Position numbers and translations under genes: made by a program. From assembly GCA_030616265.1 (NCBI GenBank), contig JAUWXS010000009.1, positions 1-12,475 of the forward strand: 12,475 bases of DNA. The letters run 5' to 3'. Under the pieces are notes generated by a model that worked only from the letters and a program-made list of their open reading frames with translations, was not told the DNA's origin and made no database searches. Of this stretch, positions 1 through 5,258 are shown piece after piece. Source of the DNA: Dehalococcoidia bacterium (GTDB taxonomy: Bacteria > Chloroflexota > Dehalococcoidia > Dehalococcoidales > BS750m-G39). Position 1 is the stretch's first letter. The number at the start of each line of letters is the position of its first letter.

Positions 1-125
1 TTGCCCTTGACCTGCCAGCGGGTAAAGAGCCTAAACAGCATCCTGACAACTACTTTGGCGATATGATAGAACCAGGGCAAGATTCTGACTCCACTAAAAT
101 GTCAATCAATTATACCCCCCACTAG
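1..125 (+). CDS. possible 3' end of a truncated gene, unknown product
   Basis: Frame 3 is open from the window edge to a TAG at 123-125 and encodes about 40 residues. They are hydrophilic and rich in Asp, Pro, Lys and Ser, with the piece NYFGDMIEPGQDSDS, which reads like the soluble C-terminal tail of a protein. The start lies outside the window. I recognise no family. An open frame this short can arise by chance, so the call rests mainly on composition and on the abrupt change to hairpin-rich non-coding sequence just after the stop. Confidence 0.35.
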   Translation, partial: ALDLPAGKEPKQHPDNYFGDMIEPGQDSDSTKMSINYTPH

Positions 126-235
126 CGGCAAAGACAAACACTTTAAGCTATCCCTGCCTTCTTCTCTTTCCCCTCCCCCTTGTTGGCGTAGGTAATTACT
201 GCCCACCACCCTTTTAAGGTAAAGAGGGGTTTTTA

Positions 236-262
236 CCCCACAAAAACTTTGTTTTTGCGGGG
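236..262. repeat. perfect-arm hairpin, 3-base loop
   Basis: Arms 236-247 and 251-262 pair at 11 of 12 positions (A240 opposite C258 is the mismatch) around the loop TTT. GGTAAA at 218-223 can also pair with TTTACC at 232-237, giving a competing fold. No T-run follows, so it does not look like a simple intrinsic terminator. Confidence 0.6.
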
Positions 263-274
263 ACCCCGTATTCA

Positions 275-298
275 CCCCTCTTAGACACCCCAGAGGGG
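275..298. repeat. inverted repeat, 7-bp stem
   Basis: CCCCTCT at 275-281 is the exact reverse complement of AGAGGGG at 292-298, with a 10-base loop. CCCC 288-291 could instead pair with GGGG 295-298. It sits 12 bases after the 236-262 hairpin and looks like part of the same structured block. Confidence 0.45.
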
Positions 299-328
299 CG
301 CTAGCCTGCAAATATTTTGGGGGAGTTA

Positions 329-351
329 AAGAGGGGGCGAAGCCCCCTTTT
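329..351. repeat. GC-rich hairpin, GAA loop, T-run on the 3' side
   Basis: Arms 329-338 and 342-351 form a 10-bp stem (core GGGGGC/GCCCCC, one G-T pair) around the loop GAA 339-341. The 3' arm ends in TTTT (348-351), so it could work as a weak intrinsic terminator on the plus strand for the gene ending at 125, though it lies about 200 bases past that stop. Confidence 0.5.
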
Positions 352-420
352 GAAAGACGTTTTTGGGTGGGCTGGTGCGGGAAGAACAACCTGGGTGGCG
401 GGGTAATCCCAAAAGAATTC

Positions 421-437
421 TAGGGGTGAAACCTCTA
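421..437. repeat. short hairpin, GAA loop
   Basis: TAGGGGT at 421-427 pairs with ACCTCTA at 431-437 (one G-T wobble) around the loop GAA, the same loop as in the 329-351 hairpin. It directly precedes the G-quadruplex motif. Confidence 0.4.
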
Positions 438-438
438 A

Positions 439-454
439 GGGTGGGACGGGTGGG
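439..454 (+). other. canonical G-quadruplex motif
   Basis: Four GGG runs at 439-441, 443-445, 448-450 and 452-454 are separated by loops of 1, 2 and 1 bases. This is the compact pattern that favours a stable intramolecular quadruplex. Further runs GGGGG (467-471) and GGGG (473-476) follow. The motif is on the coding strand of the aldolase gene, about 50 bases upstream of its proposed -35 box. Confidence 0.65.
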
Positions 455-503
455 AAAGAAGACTTAGGGGGTGGGGTTAATAAAAACTATTTGGCACAAA
501 GTC

Positions 504-532
504 TTGATTAAAGCTGTTTTTTGTTCCATAAT
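504..532 (+). promoter_or_regulatory. candidate sigma-70-type promoter for the aldolase-kinase unit
   Basis: TTGATT at 504-509 (4 of 6 to consensus), a 17-base spacer, and CATAAT at 527-532 (5 of 6). Transcription would start near 539, leaving only about 8 bases before the ATG at 547. The transcript would be almost leaderless, and the weak ACGGA at 540-544 could contribute little as a ribosome binding site. Confidence 0.4.
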
Positions 533-546
533 AGCCAGACGGAAAT

Positions 547-1548
547 ATGAAGACGCTAAGTATTGGTAAGTTAAGAGGCCTGCAGCAGCTGGCTAATAAC
601 GATGGCATCTTTAACATATGTGCCATGGACCACCGCCGTTCGCTGAGCCGCCTAATGGAGGGGGGGCATGTTATCGAGGGGGGCACCGGCTACGAGGATA
701 TGGCCCAGCGCAAGCTGGAGCTTTGCACTCATCTCGCCCCCCACGCCAGCGCCGTTCTGCTTGACCCCATATTCGGCGCCGCCCAATGCATCAGTCACGG
801 CGCTTTGCCCAAGAGCACCGGGCTGCTGGTCAGCCTGGAAGCCTCGGGCTACGCGGGTGCCTCGGAATACCGCACCACCGAGCTGCAGGAGGGGTGGAAT
901 GTGGAGAAGATTAAGCGAATGGGCGCCTCGGCGGTCAAGTTCCTGATCTATTATCGCCCCGACCTAATCGAGCTGGCGGGCAAACTGCTGGACATGGTTG
1001 ATACCATTGCCCTGGAATGTAAAAAATACGACCTCCCCCTCGTTATCGAGCCCTTAAGCTATCCCGTGGGCGAGGAGGTGAATAACCCGGCGCAGTTTGC
1101 CGCGGTCAAAGAGCAGATGGTGCCCAAGACCACAAAGCATGTTACCGCCCTACCCGTAGATATGCTCAAGTCCGAGTTTCCCAGCGACCTGCGCTATAAC
1201 AAGGACAAGGCTAAACTTATCGACATCTGCCAGAAACTGGATAAGGCGTCGCAGGTCCCCTGGGTCGTCCTGAGCGCCGGAGTGAGCTTCGAGGTCTTTT
1301 GCCAGCAGGTGGAAATCGCCTGCCGGGGCGGAGCTTCGGGCTTTCTCGCCGGGCGGGCTATCTGGCAGGAGGCAATGAACATCGATGACTCTAAAGAAAG
1401 GGCTAAGATTCTCAACACGCTGGGAGTAGACAGGCTGAACAAGCTGAAAGAGATAGCCGCTAAACACGCCGTGCCCTGGTACAAGAAGCTGGGGCTGGAC
1501 AGCCACGAGTTGGCTCAGACCACCGAAGGATGGTACCAGGAATACTGA
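547..1548 (+). CDS. lacD: LacD-type class I ketose-1,6-bisphosphate (tagatose/fructose) aldolase
   Basis: The 333-residue product matches the LacD family, whose members are about 325-340 residues. LacD enzymes cleave tagatose-1,6-bisphosphate, and often fructose-, sorbose- and psicose-1,6-bisphosphates, to glyceraldehyde-3-phosphate and dihydroxyacetone phosphate by a Schiff-base mechanism in the cytoplasm. Visible landmarks in family order are CAMDHRRSL (25-33), AVKFLIYY (129-136), VIEPLSYP (166-173) with Glu168, MLKSE (206-210) with Lys208, LSAGVS (242-247) and GFLAGRAIW (265-273). By comparison with S. aureus LacD as I remember it, Lys208 is the Schiff-base lysine and Glu168 the acid/base residue. 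The gene is followed one base later by a PfkB kinase, the usual LacC-LacD pairing, so it probably acts on that kinase's product. Which stereoisomer it uses cannot be read from sequence; a general fructose-bisphosphate aldolase role is possible. Confidence 0.85.
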   Translation: MKTLSIGKLRGLQQLANNDGIFNICAMDHRRSLSRLMEGGHVIEGGTGYEDMAQRKLELCTHLAPHASAVLLDPIFGAAQCISHGALPKSTGLLVSLEASGYAGASEYRTTELQEGWNVEKIKRMGASAVKFLIYYRPDLIELAGKLLDMVDTIALECKKYDLPLVIEPLSYPVGEEVNNPAQFAAVKEQMVPKTTKHVTALPVDMLKSEFPSDLRYNKDKAKLIDICQKLDKASQVPWVVLSAGVSFEVFCQQVEIACRGGASGFLAGRAIWQEAMNIDDSKERAKILNTLGVDRLNKLKEIAAKHAVPWYKKLGLDSHELAQTTEGWYQEY

Positions 1549-1549
1549 C

Positions 1550-2539
1550 ATGAACAACTCTTTGATTTCCACCATAACCCTTAACCCCAGCCTTGACCAG
1601 CACCTTACCGTGGACGGACTGGTGATGGATGGGCCCAACCGCTGGTCCCGGCTGCACCGCTATGCTGGGGGGAAGGGTATAGATGTATCGCGGGCTATTC
1701 ACGAGATGGGGGGCAGGACTATAGCCTACGGCTTCATCGGGGGGGCTGTGGGGCGGGAGGTGGAAATATTCCTCGATGAGGAAGGGGTGCCCTTAAGCTT
1801 TACCCCCATTAAGCGGGAGACAAGGACTAACTTTATCATCACCGACAGCAAAACCAACCGCCAGACCAGGATTGATGCCCCCGGTCCCCATATTACCAAG
1901 GGTGAGTTCGAGAGGTTCCAGAGAAAAATGCAGCGGATTCGCCCCAATCCGGATTTAATCGTGGTGGGGGGGAGCGCGCCACCCGGCATCCCCAGCAATG
2001 TCTACTACACCATAACCATGGAAGCTAAAGACTTTGGGGTGAGGACGGTTCTGGACGCCGATGCCCAATGGCTGGCTGAGGGCGTGAAAGCCAAGCCCTA
2101 CCTCATTAAACCTAATGTGCGGGAGGCTGAGGGGCTGCTGGGGAGGGAACTGCCCGACGAAGAAGCCATCATCAAGGCAGCCCGCGACATAGTCGAAATG
2201 GGCGTTGAAATAGCCGTTATCTCTCGGGGCAAAGACGGCATTATTGCCGCCACCAAGGACACAGTCCTGAAGGCAGTGCCGCCCCCGGTAAAGGTAAAAA
2301 GCACCGTCGGCGCCGGCGATTGCACCATTGCCGGCCTCTGCTTAAAGCTGGCCGGTGAAGAGCCGTTAACCAAAGCCTGCCGACTGGCGGTAGCTATGGG
2401 GACGGCCGCCGTGTTAACCCCGGGCACCGAACTAGCCCGCCGAGCTGATGTGGAAGAACTGCTGCCGAAAATTAAAGTGCAGAATATAACCAGGCAGCTG
2501 AGTAAAACAATCTCTGCCGCCAGCGATAAGCCTGGCTGA
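1550..2539 (+). CDS. PfkB-family sugar-phosphate kinase (LacC/FruK type: tagatose-6-phosphate or 1-phosphofructokinase)
   Basis: The 329-residue product is a ribokinase-fold kinase of the LacC/FruK branch, which uses ATP to turn tagatose-6-P, fructose-6-P or fructose-1-P into the 1,6-bisphosphate. Seen: the N-terminal TITLNPSLD (8-16), the substrate motif AGGKGIDVSRAI (39-50), GGSAPPGIP (140-148), KPNVREAE (187-194), and the anion-hole/catalytic motif STVGAGDCTIAG (251-262) with Asp257 as the likely base. Family members usually have GGKGIN and DTVGAGD; the Asp45 and Ser251 seen here are unusual. The ATG lies one base after the aldolase stop, with AGGA at 1538-1541 in the aldolase's last codons, so translation is probably coupled. 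The substrate is uncertain; kinase plus LacD aldolase together would take a ketohexose phosphate to triose phosphates. Confidence 0.82.
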   Translation: MNNSLISTITLNPSLDQHLTVDGLVMDGPNRWSRLHRYAGGKGIDVSRAIHEMGGRTIAYGFIGGAVGREVEIFLDEEGVPLSFTPIKRETRTNFIITDSKTNRQTRIDAPGPHITKGEFERFQRKMQRIRPNPDLIVVGGSAPPGIPSNVYYTITMEAKDFGVRTVLDADAQWLAEGVKAKPYLIKPNVREAEGLLGRELPDEEAIIKAARDIVEMGVEIAVISRGKDGIIAATKDTVLKAVPPPVKVKSTVGAGDCTIAGLCLKLAGEEPLTKACRLAVAMGTAAVLTPGTELARRADVEELLPKIKVQNITRQLSKTISAASDKPG

Positions 2540-2556
2540 ATCTAAAGGCTAATGGT

Positions 2557-2585
2557 TTGACTTTGCCCTGCCTTTTTGCTATGCT
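2557..2585 (+). promoter_or_regulatory. candidate promoter for the B12 riboswitch-btuCD operon
   Basis: TTGACT at 2557-2562 (5 of 6), a 17-base spacer, and TATGCT at 2580-2585 (4 of 6). The predicted start near 2592 is just upstream of the riboswitch, as expected for a riboswitch-controlled transcript, and lies 50 bases after the kinase stop. Confidence 0.5.
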
Positions 2586-2602
2586 CTAGTAAAATTGAAT
2601 AG

Positions 2603-2725
2603 GCTGGAGGGGTGCCCGAGCCAGAGCAAGGGCTTAAATGGAAGGCAAGAGCGGTGCGAATCCGCCACAGTCCCGCCTGCTGTAATTGAGGTTTTAAGCC
2701 TCATAAGTCAGAACACCAACCCCTA
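2603..2725 (+). promoter_or_regulatory. cobalamin (B12) riboswitch aptamer
   Basis: The conserved B12 element is recognisable. GGTGCC (2611-2616) opens it and pairs through GGTG with CACC at 2714-2717. The core GCGGTGCGAATCCGCC (2651-2666) is followed by ACAGTCCCGC (2667-2676) and TGCTGTAA (2678-2685), and AAGTCAGAACACC (2705-2717) closes it. The core is nearly identical to textbook cobalamin riboswitches. It sits between a promoter and an intrinsic terminator, directly ahead of a BtuCD-like transporter. The expected logic is that bound cobalamin favours the terminator and shuts off B12 uptake. The outer limits of the aptamer are approximate. Confidence 0.93.
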
Positions 2726-2746
2726 ATCCTGGTCGCCTCCGCGGAA

Positions 2747-2778
2747 AAGGGGGGCAGATTATTGAGATTAATCCCCTT
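2747..2778 (+). promoter_or_regulatory. possible antiterminator pairing of the riboswitch expression platform
   Basis: AAGGGG at 2747-2752 is the exact reverse complement of CCCCTT at 2773-2778, which is the 5' half of the terminator stem. Pairing of these two would break the terminator and allow read-through without ligand. The complementarity is seen; the switching role is inferred. Confidence 0.5.
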
Positions 2779-2802
2779 GTCCTGCAGACGAGGGGTTTTT
2801 TT
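2773..2802 (+). terminator. intrinsic terminator controlled by the B12 riboswitch
   Basis: CCCCTTGTC (2773-2781) pairs with GACGAGGGG (2787-2795) over 9 bp with one G-T wobble around a five-base loop, followed at once by seven Ts (2796-2802). It lies about 50 bases after the aptamer and ahead of the permease coding region, the standard transcription-attenuation arrangement. Confidence 0.88.
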
Positions 2803-2830
2803 ATCAAATAAGCATTTTGAGTTTATTAAA

Positions 2831-3877
2831 TTGAAACATCGCAATAAGCTAGTCCTGGTTTTGTCCCTGCTCGGGGTTTGCCTGATAGCCGCCTTGTTCC
2901 TGGCCAGTGCCTTCGGCGCCGTAGCTATCTCTATGCCCGATATCTTCAAGATGGCGCTCAACAAGATAGCTATTTTTGATTTCCCCTCAACCTGGAATGC
3001 GGCCGAGGAAACGATAATCTTCCAGATCAGGCTGCCCCGCGTAATAGGCGGGGCACTGGTGGGGATGGCGCTGGCGACGGCGGGAGTGCTCTTCCAGGGG
3101 CTGCTGCGTAACCCCATGGCTGACCCCTATATTATCGGCACCTCGGCTGGTGCCGCCCTAGGGGCTACCATCGCCATGCTGCTGCCGATAAACCTGGCTT
3201 TTCTCGGCTTCGGGCTGGTGCCGATAGCCGCCTTCTGCGGCGCCTTGGGCACGGTTTTCCTAGTCTATAACCTGGCGCGGGTGGGGGGCAAGACGCCTAT
3301 TATAAGTATGCTCTTAGCCGGGGTGGTGATCAGCGCCCTGATGGCGTCCATTATGGCCCTGCTGATATTCATGAGTGACCGCCTGCAGCTAAATCTCCAG
3401 TCGGTCTATTCCTTCCTGCTGGGTCATATCTCGGTAACCGGCTGGGGGCAGCTAGCGGTTATCGCCCCGCTGGTCGTCGGTGGCATTATCTTCGCCCGCT
3501 TCTTTGCCTTTCATCTGAATGCCCTCTCCCTGGGAGAAGAAGGGGCAGCCTATGTCGGGGTGAATGTGGAGAGGGATAAGATAGTTATCCTGGCTCTGGG
3601 CTCTTTGCTCACCGCCGCCGCCGTTTCCATCAGCGGCTTGATTGGCTTTGTCGGACTGGTGGTGCCCCACGCCATGCGGTTGAGCTTTGGCCCCGACCAC
3701 CGCTTTCTGCTGCCCGCGGCGGCGCTGGGTGGGGGCGCCTTTGTTGTTATCGCCGATCTTCTAGCCCGCACCGTCATGGCTCCGGCCGAAATTCCGGTGG
3801 GGGTGATTACGGCTATTATTGGCGCGCCCTTCTTCCTCTACCTGCTAAGGCGCACCAGGAAGGAGTACGCTTTCTGA
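2831..3877 (+). CDS. btuC: FecCD-family ABC transporter permease, probable vitamin B12 permease (BtuC-like)
   Basis: The 348-residue integral membrane permease imports corrinoids or, less likely, a siderophore, across the cytoplasmic membrane. Family landmarks: IRLPR (66-70), GVLFQGLLRNPMADP (85-99), IIGTSAGAALGA (101-112), the cytoplasmic ATPase-contacting segment SLGEEGAAYVG (233-243), GFVGLVVPHAMR (272-283) and EIPVGVITAIIGAPFF (320-335). Hydrophobic segments run through the protein as in the ten-helix family. The start is TTG 2831, with a weak GAG at 2819-2821 upstream. The frame stays open back to a TTG at 2762, but that would place codons across the terminator stem and T-run, so it is rejected. 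TTG 2831 gives a short charged KHRNK lead-in before the first helix. The assignment to B12 rests on the riboswitch. Confidence 0.88.
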   Translation: MKHRNKLVLVLSLLGVCLIAALFLASAFGAVAISMPDIFKMALNKIAIFDFPSTWNAAEETIIFQIRLPRVIGGALVGMALATAGVLFQGLLRNPMADPYIIGTSAGAALGATIAMLLPINLAFLGFGLVPIAAFCGALGTVFLVYNLARVGGKTPIISMLLAGVVISALMASIMALLIFMSDRLQLNLQSVYSFLLGHISVTGWGQLAVIAPLVVGGIIFARFFAFHLNALSLGEEGAAYVGVNVERDKIVILALGSLLTAAAVSISGLIGFVGLVVPHAMRLSFGPDHRFLLPAAALGGGAFVVIADLLARTVMAPAEIPVGVITAIIGAPFFLYLLRRTRKEYAF

Positions 3878-4677
3878 TGATTGGCTTAGAGCTCAACCAG
3901 GTTGACTTCTCTTACTTTGACGGGCTGGTTTTGCAGGATATTAACCTTTCCGTTAAGGCGGGGGAGATGGTGGGGCTGCTTGGCCCCAACGGCTCGGGCA
4001 AGACAACCCTGATCAAGCTAGCCAGCGGTATCCTGAAACCCGGTCGGGGGGAAATCAGGCTTGACGGACGGCGCTTAACCAGTTTGAGCCGAAGGTTTAT
4101 CGCCAGCAATGTGGCCGTGGTGCCACAGCAGTTTCATATACCCTTTGCCTTTACCACCAGCGAGGTGGTGATGCTGGGCAGGACTCCGTTCTTCAGAGCC
4201 CTGGCCGATGAAAGCGAAACCGACCGGCAGGTGGTCGATAACTCCTTAGAGCTGGTGGGCATCAGCGAGCTGGCGGAGCGCCGCTTTGATGAGCTGAGCG
4301 GCGGGGAAAGGCAAAAGGTCATCCTGGCTATGGCGCTGGCTCAGCAACCCAAGCTGCTGCTGCTTGACGAGCCTACCGTGCACCTGGATATCGCCCACCA
4401 GATGGAAATACTGGAGCTGGTGCGTGGTCTAAACATAGGGCAGGGGTTGACTGTCATTGCTGCCATGCACGACCTGAACCTGGCATCGCTCTACTTCGAC
4501 CGCCTAATCCTGCTTAAAGAGGGCAGAGTCTGGGCTGACGGCACTCCAAAGCAGGTCTTGACCGAAGCGGGAATAAGCGAGGTCTTTGCGGCATCGGTGA
4601 GGGTGGAGGTACACCCGCTGACCGGAGTGCCCCACATCGTGGTTATGCCCAGTGTAAAGGCTGTAAAGCCGCAGTAA
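3877..4677 (+). CDS. btuD: ABC transporter ATPase, probable vitamin B12 importer subunit (BtuD-like)
   Basis: This 266-residue nucleotide-binding protein powers the adjacent permease from the cytoplasmic face. All ATPase elements are present: Walker A GPNGSGKTT (36-44, Lys42), Q-loop VPQQ (82-85), signature LSGGE (140-144), Walker B LLLDEP (161-166, Glu165 catalytic), D-loop HLD (169-171) and switch His198 in AAMHDL. Length and sequence fit the FecE/BtuD/HmuV group. The ATG overlaps the last base of the permease TGA, and a strong GGAAGGAG at 3858-3865 lies inside the permease gene, so the two are co-translated and under the same riboswitch. No substrate-binding protein (BtuF) follows; the next gene has its own promoter. 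Confidence 0.9.
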   Translation: MIGLELNQVDFSYFDGLVLQDINLSVKAGEMVGLLGPNGSGKTTLIKLASGILKPGRGEIRLDGRRLTSLSRRFIASNVAVVPQQFHIPFAFTTSEVVMLGRTPFFRALADESETDRQVVDNSLELVGISELAERRFDELSGGERQKVILAMALAQQPKLLLLDEPTVHLDIAHQMEILELVRGLNIGQGLTVIAAMHDLNLASLYFDRLILLKEGRVWADGTPKQVLTEAGISEVFAASVRVEVHPLTGVPHIVVMPSVKAVKPQ

Positions 4678-4684
4678 CCGCTGA

Positions 4685-4713
4685 TAGACAGGAATGAGAG
4701 TAAGGGCTATAAT
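4685..4713 (+). promoter_or_regulatory. strong sigma-70-type promoter for the purine salvage operon
   Basis: TAGACA at 4685-4690 (5 of 6), a 17-base spacer, and a perfect TATAAT at 4708-4713, inside the 47-base gap after the ATPase gene. Initiation would fall near 4720, only about 5 bases before the ATG at 4725, so the mRNA would be nearly leaderless and would lose most of the AGGT at 4717-4720. Confidence 0.65.
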
Positions 4714-4724
4714 CGCAGGTAGCT

Positions 4725-5258
4725 ATGAGGTCTGAAGTTAAACTCAGCGTCCTCTTCACCAGCGAGCAGATAGCCGCCGCCGTCAGCCGTCTGGCGGCTG
4801 AAATCAGGCGGGACTACCTCGGCAAAAACCCTATCTTGATAGCCGTCCTCAAGGGCTCCTTTGTCTTCCTGGCCGACCTTATCCGGCAACTCAACCTCCC
4901 CCTGGAGATAGAGTTCGCCCAGCTTTCCAGCTACGGGCGAGGGAGGGAAAGTGCGGGCAAGATTAAGGTGGTGCAGGATGTTCGGTCCGATATTAAGGGG
5001 CGTCACGTCCTGGTCATAGAAGATATTATAGACACCGGTTTTACCGCCGCTTTTTTCCTGGATTATCTGGGCAAGAAAAAGCCCGCCTCGCTAAAGCTCT
5101 GCTCGCTGACCGATAAGCCCTCACGGACACAGGTTAAGGTTAATATCGACTACCTGGGGTTGACCGTTCCCGACAAGTTTATCGTCGGCTACGGCATTGA
5201 TTGGGACGAGAGGTTCCGTTACCTCCCCGATATATGCGCCATAGAGGACGAGGGCTAA
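4725..5258 (+). CDS. hpt: hypoxanthine(-guanine) phosphoribosyltransferase
   Basis: The 177-residue product is a type I phosphoribosyltransferase that joins hypoxanthine or guanine to PRPP, giving IMP or GMP in the cytoplasm. The PRPP-binding loop VLVIEDIIDTGFTA spans 95-108, with the acidic pair Glu99-Asp100 and Asp103-Thr104-Gly105. Also present are LKGS (42-45, the cis-peptide loop), the flexible-loop SSYGRG (68-73) and the C-terminal VGYGIDWDERFRYLPDI (154-170), which contains the purine- and Mg-binding region of bacterial HPRTs. Its length is typical of the family. The stop overlaps the start of adenine deaminase, whose product hypoxanthine is this enzyme's substrate. Xanthine or guanine preference cannot be excluded from sequence, but hypoxanthine fits the neighbour best. 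Confidence 0.92.
   Translation: MRSEVKLSVLFTSEQIAAAVSRLAAEIRRDYLGKNPILIAVLKGSFVFLADLIRQLNLPLEIEFAQLSSYGRGRESAGKIKVVQDVRSDIKGRHVLVIEDIIDTGFTAAFFLDYLGKKKPASLKLCSLTDKPSRTQVKVNIDYLGLTVPDKFIVGYGIDWDERFRYLPDICAIEDEG

Larger units (their letters stand above)
126..503. other. intergenic region rich in short hairpins and G-runs
   Basis: No convincing gene is present between the possible tail ending at 125 and the aldolase promoter. The stretch alternates pyrimidine-rich and G-rich runs and contains several short-loop inverted repeats (236-262, 275-298, 329-351, 421-437) and a G-quadruplex motif (439-454). A 95-codon open frame on the minus strand (102-389) is a by-product of this composition: its translation is Pro/Ser/Lys/Gly-rich with no domain pattern, and every hairpin lies inside or next to it. 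The region may be a copy of a dispersed non-coding repeat. Confidence 0.6.

Noticed and set aside
102..389. 95-codon open frame on the minus strand in the hairpin-rich region
   Set aside because: It covers inverted repeats and G/C-rich runs, has no domain pattern, and its Pro/Ser/Lys/Gly composition follows from the repeats. No ribosome binding site is evident.
2762..2830. Upstream TTG start for the permease
   Set aside because: It would translate through the riboswitch terminator and its T-run, and adds residues not expected in the family.
5201..5257. Upstream ATG for adenine deaminase inside hpt
   Set aside because: The 19 extra residues are an out-of-frame reading of hpt. ATG 5258 overlaps the hpt stop by one base and has a suitable site upstream.
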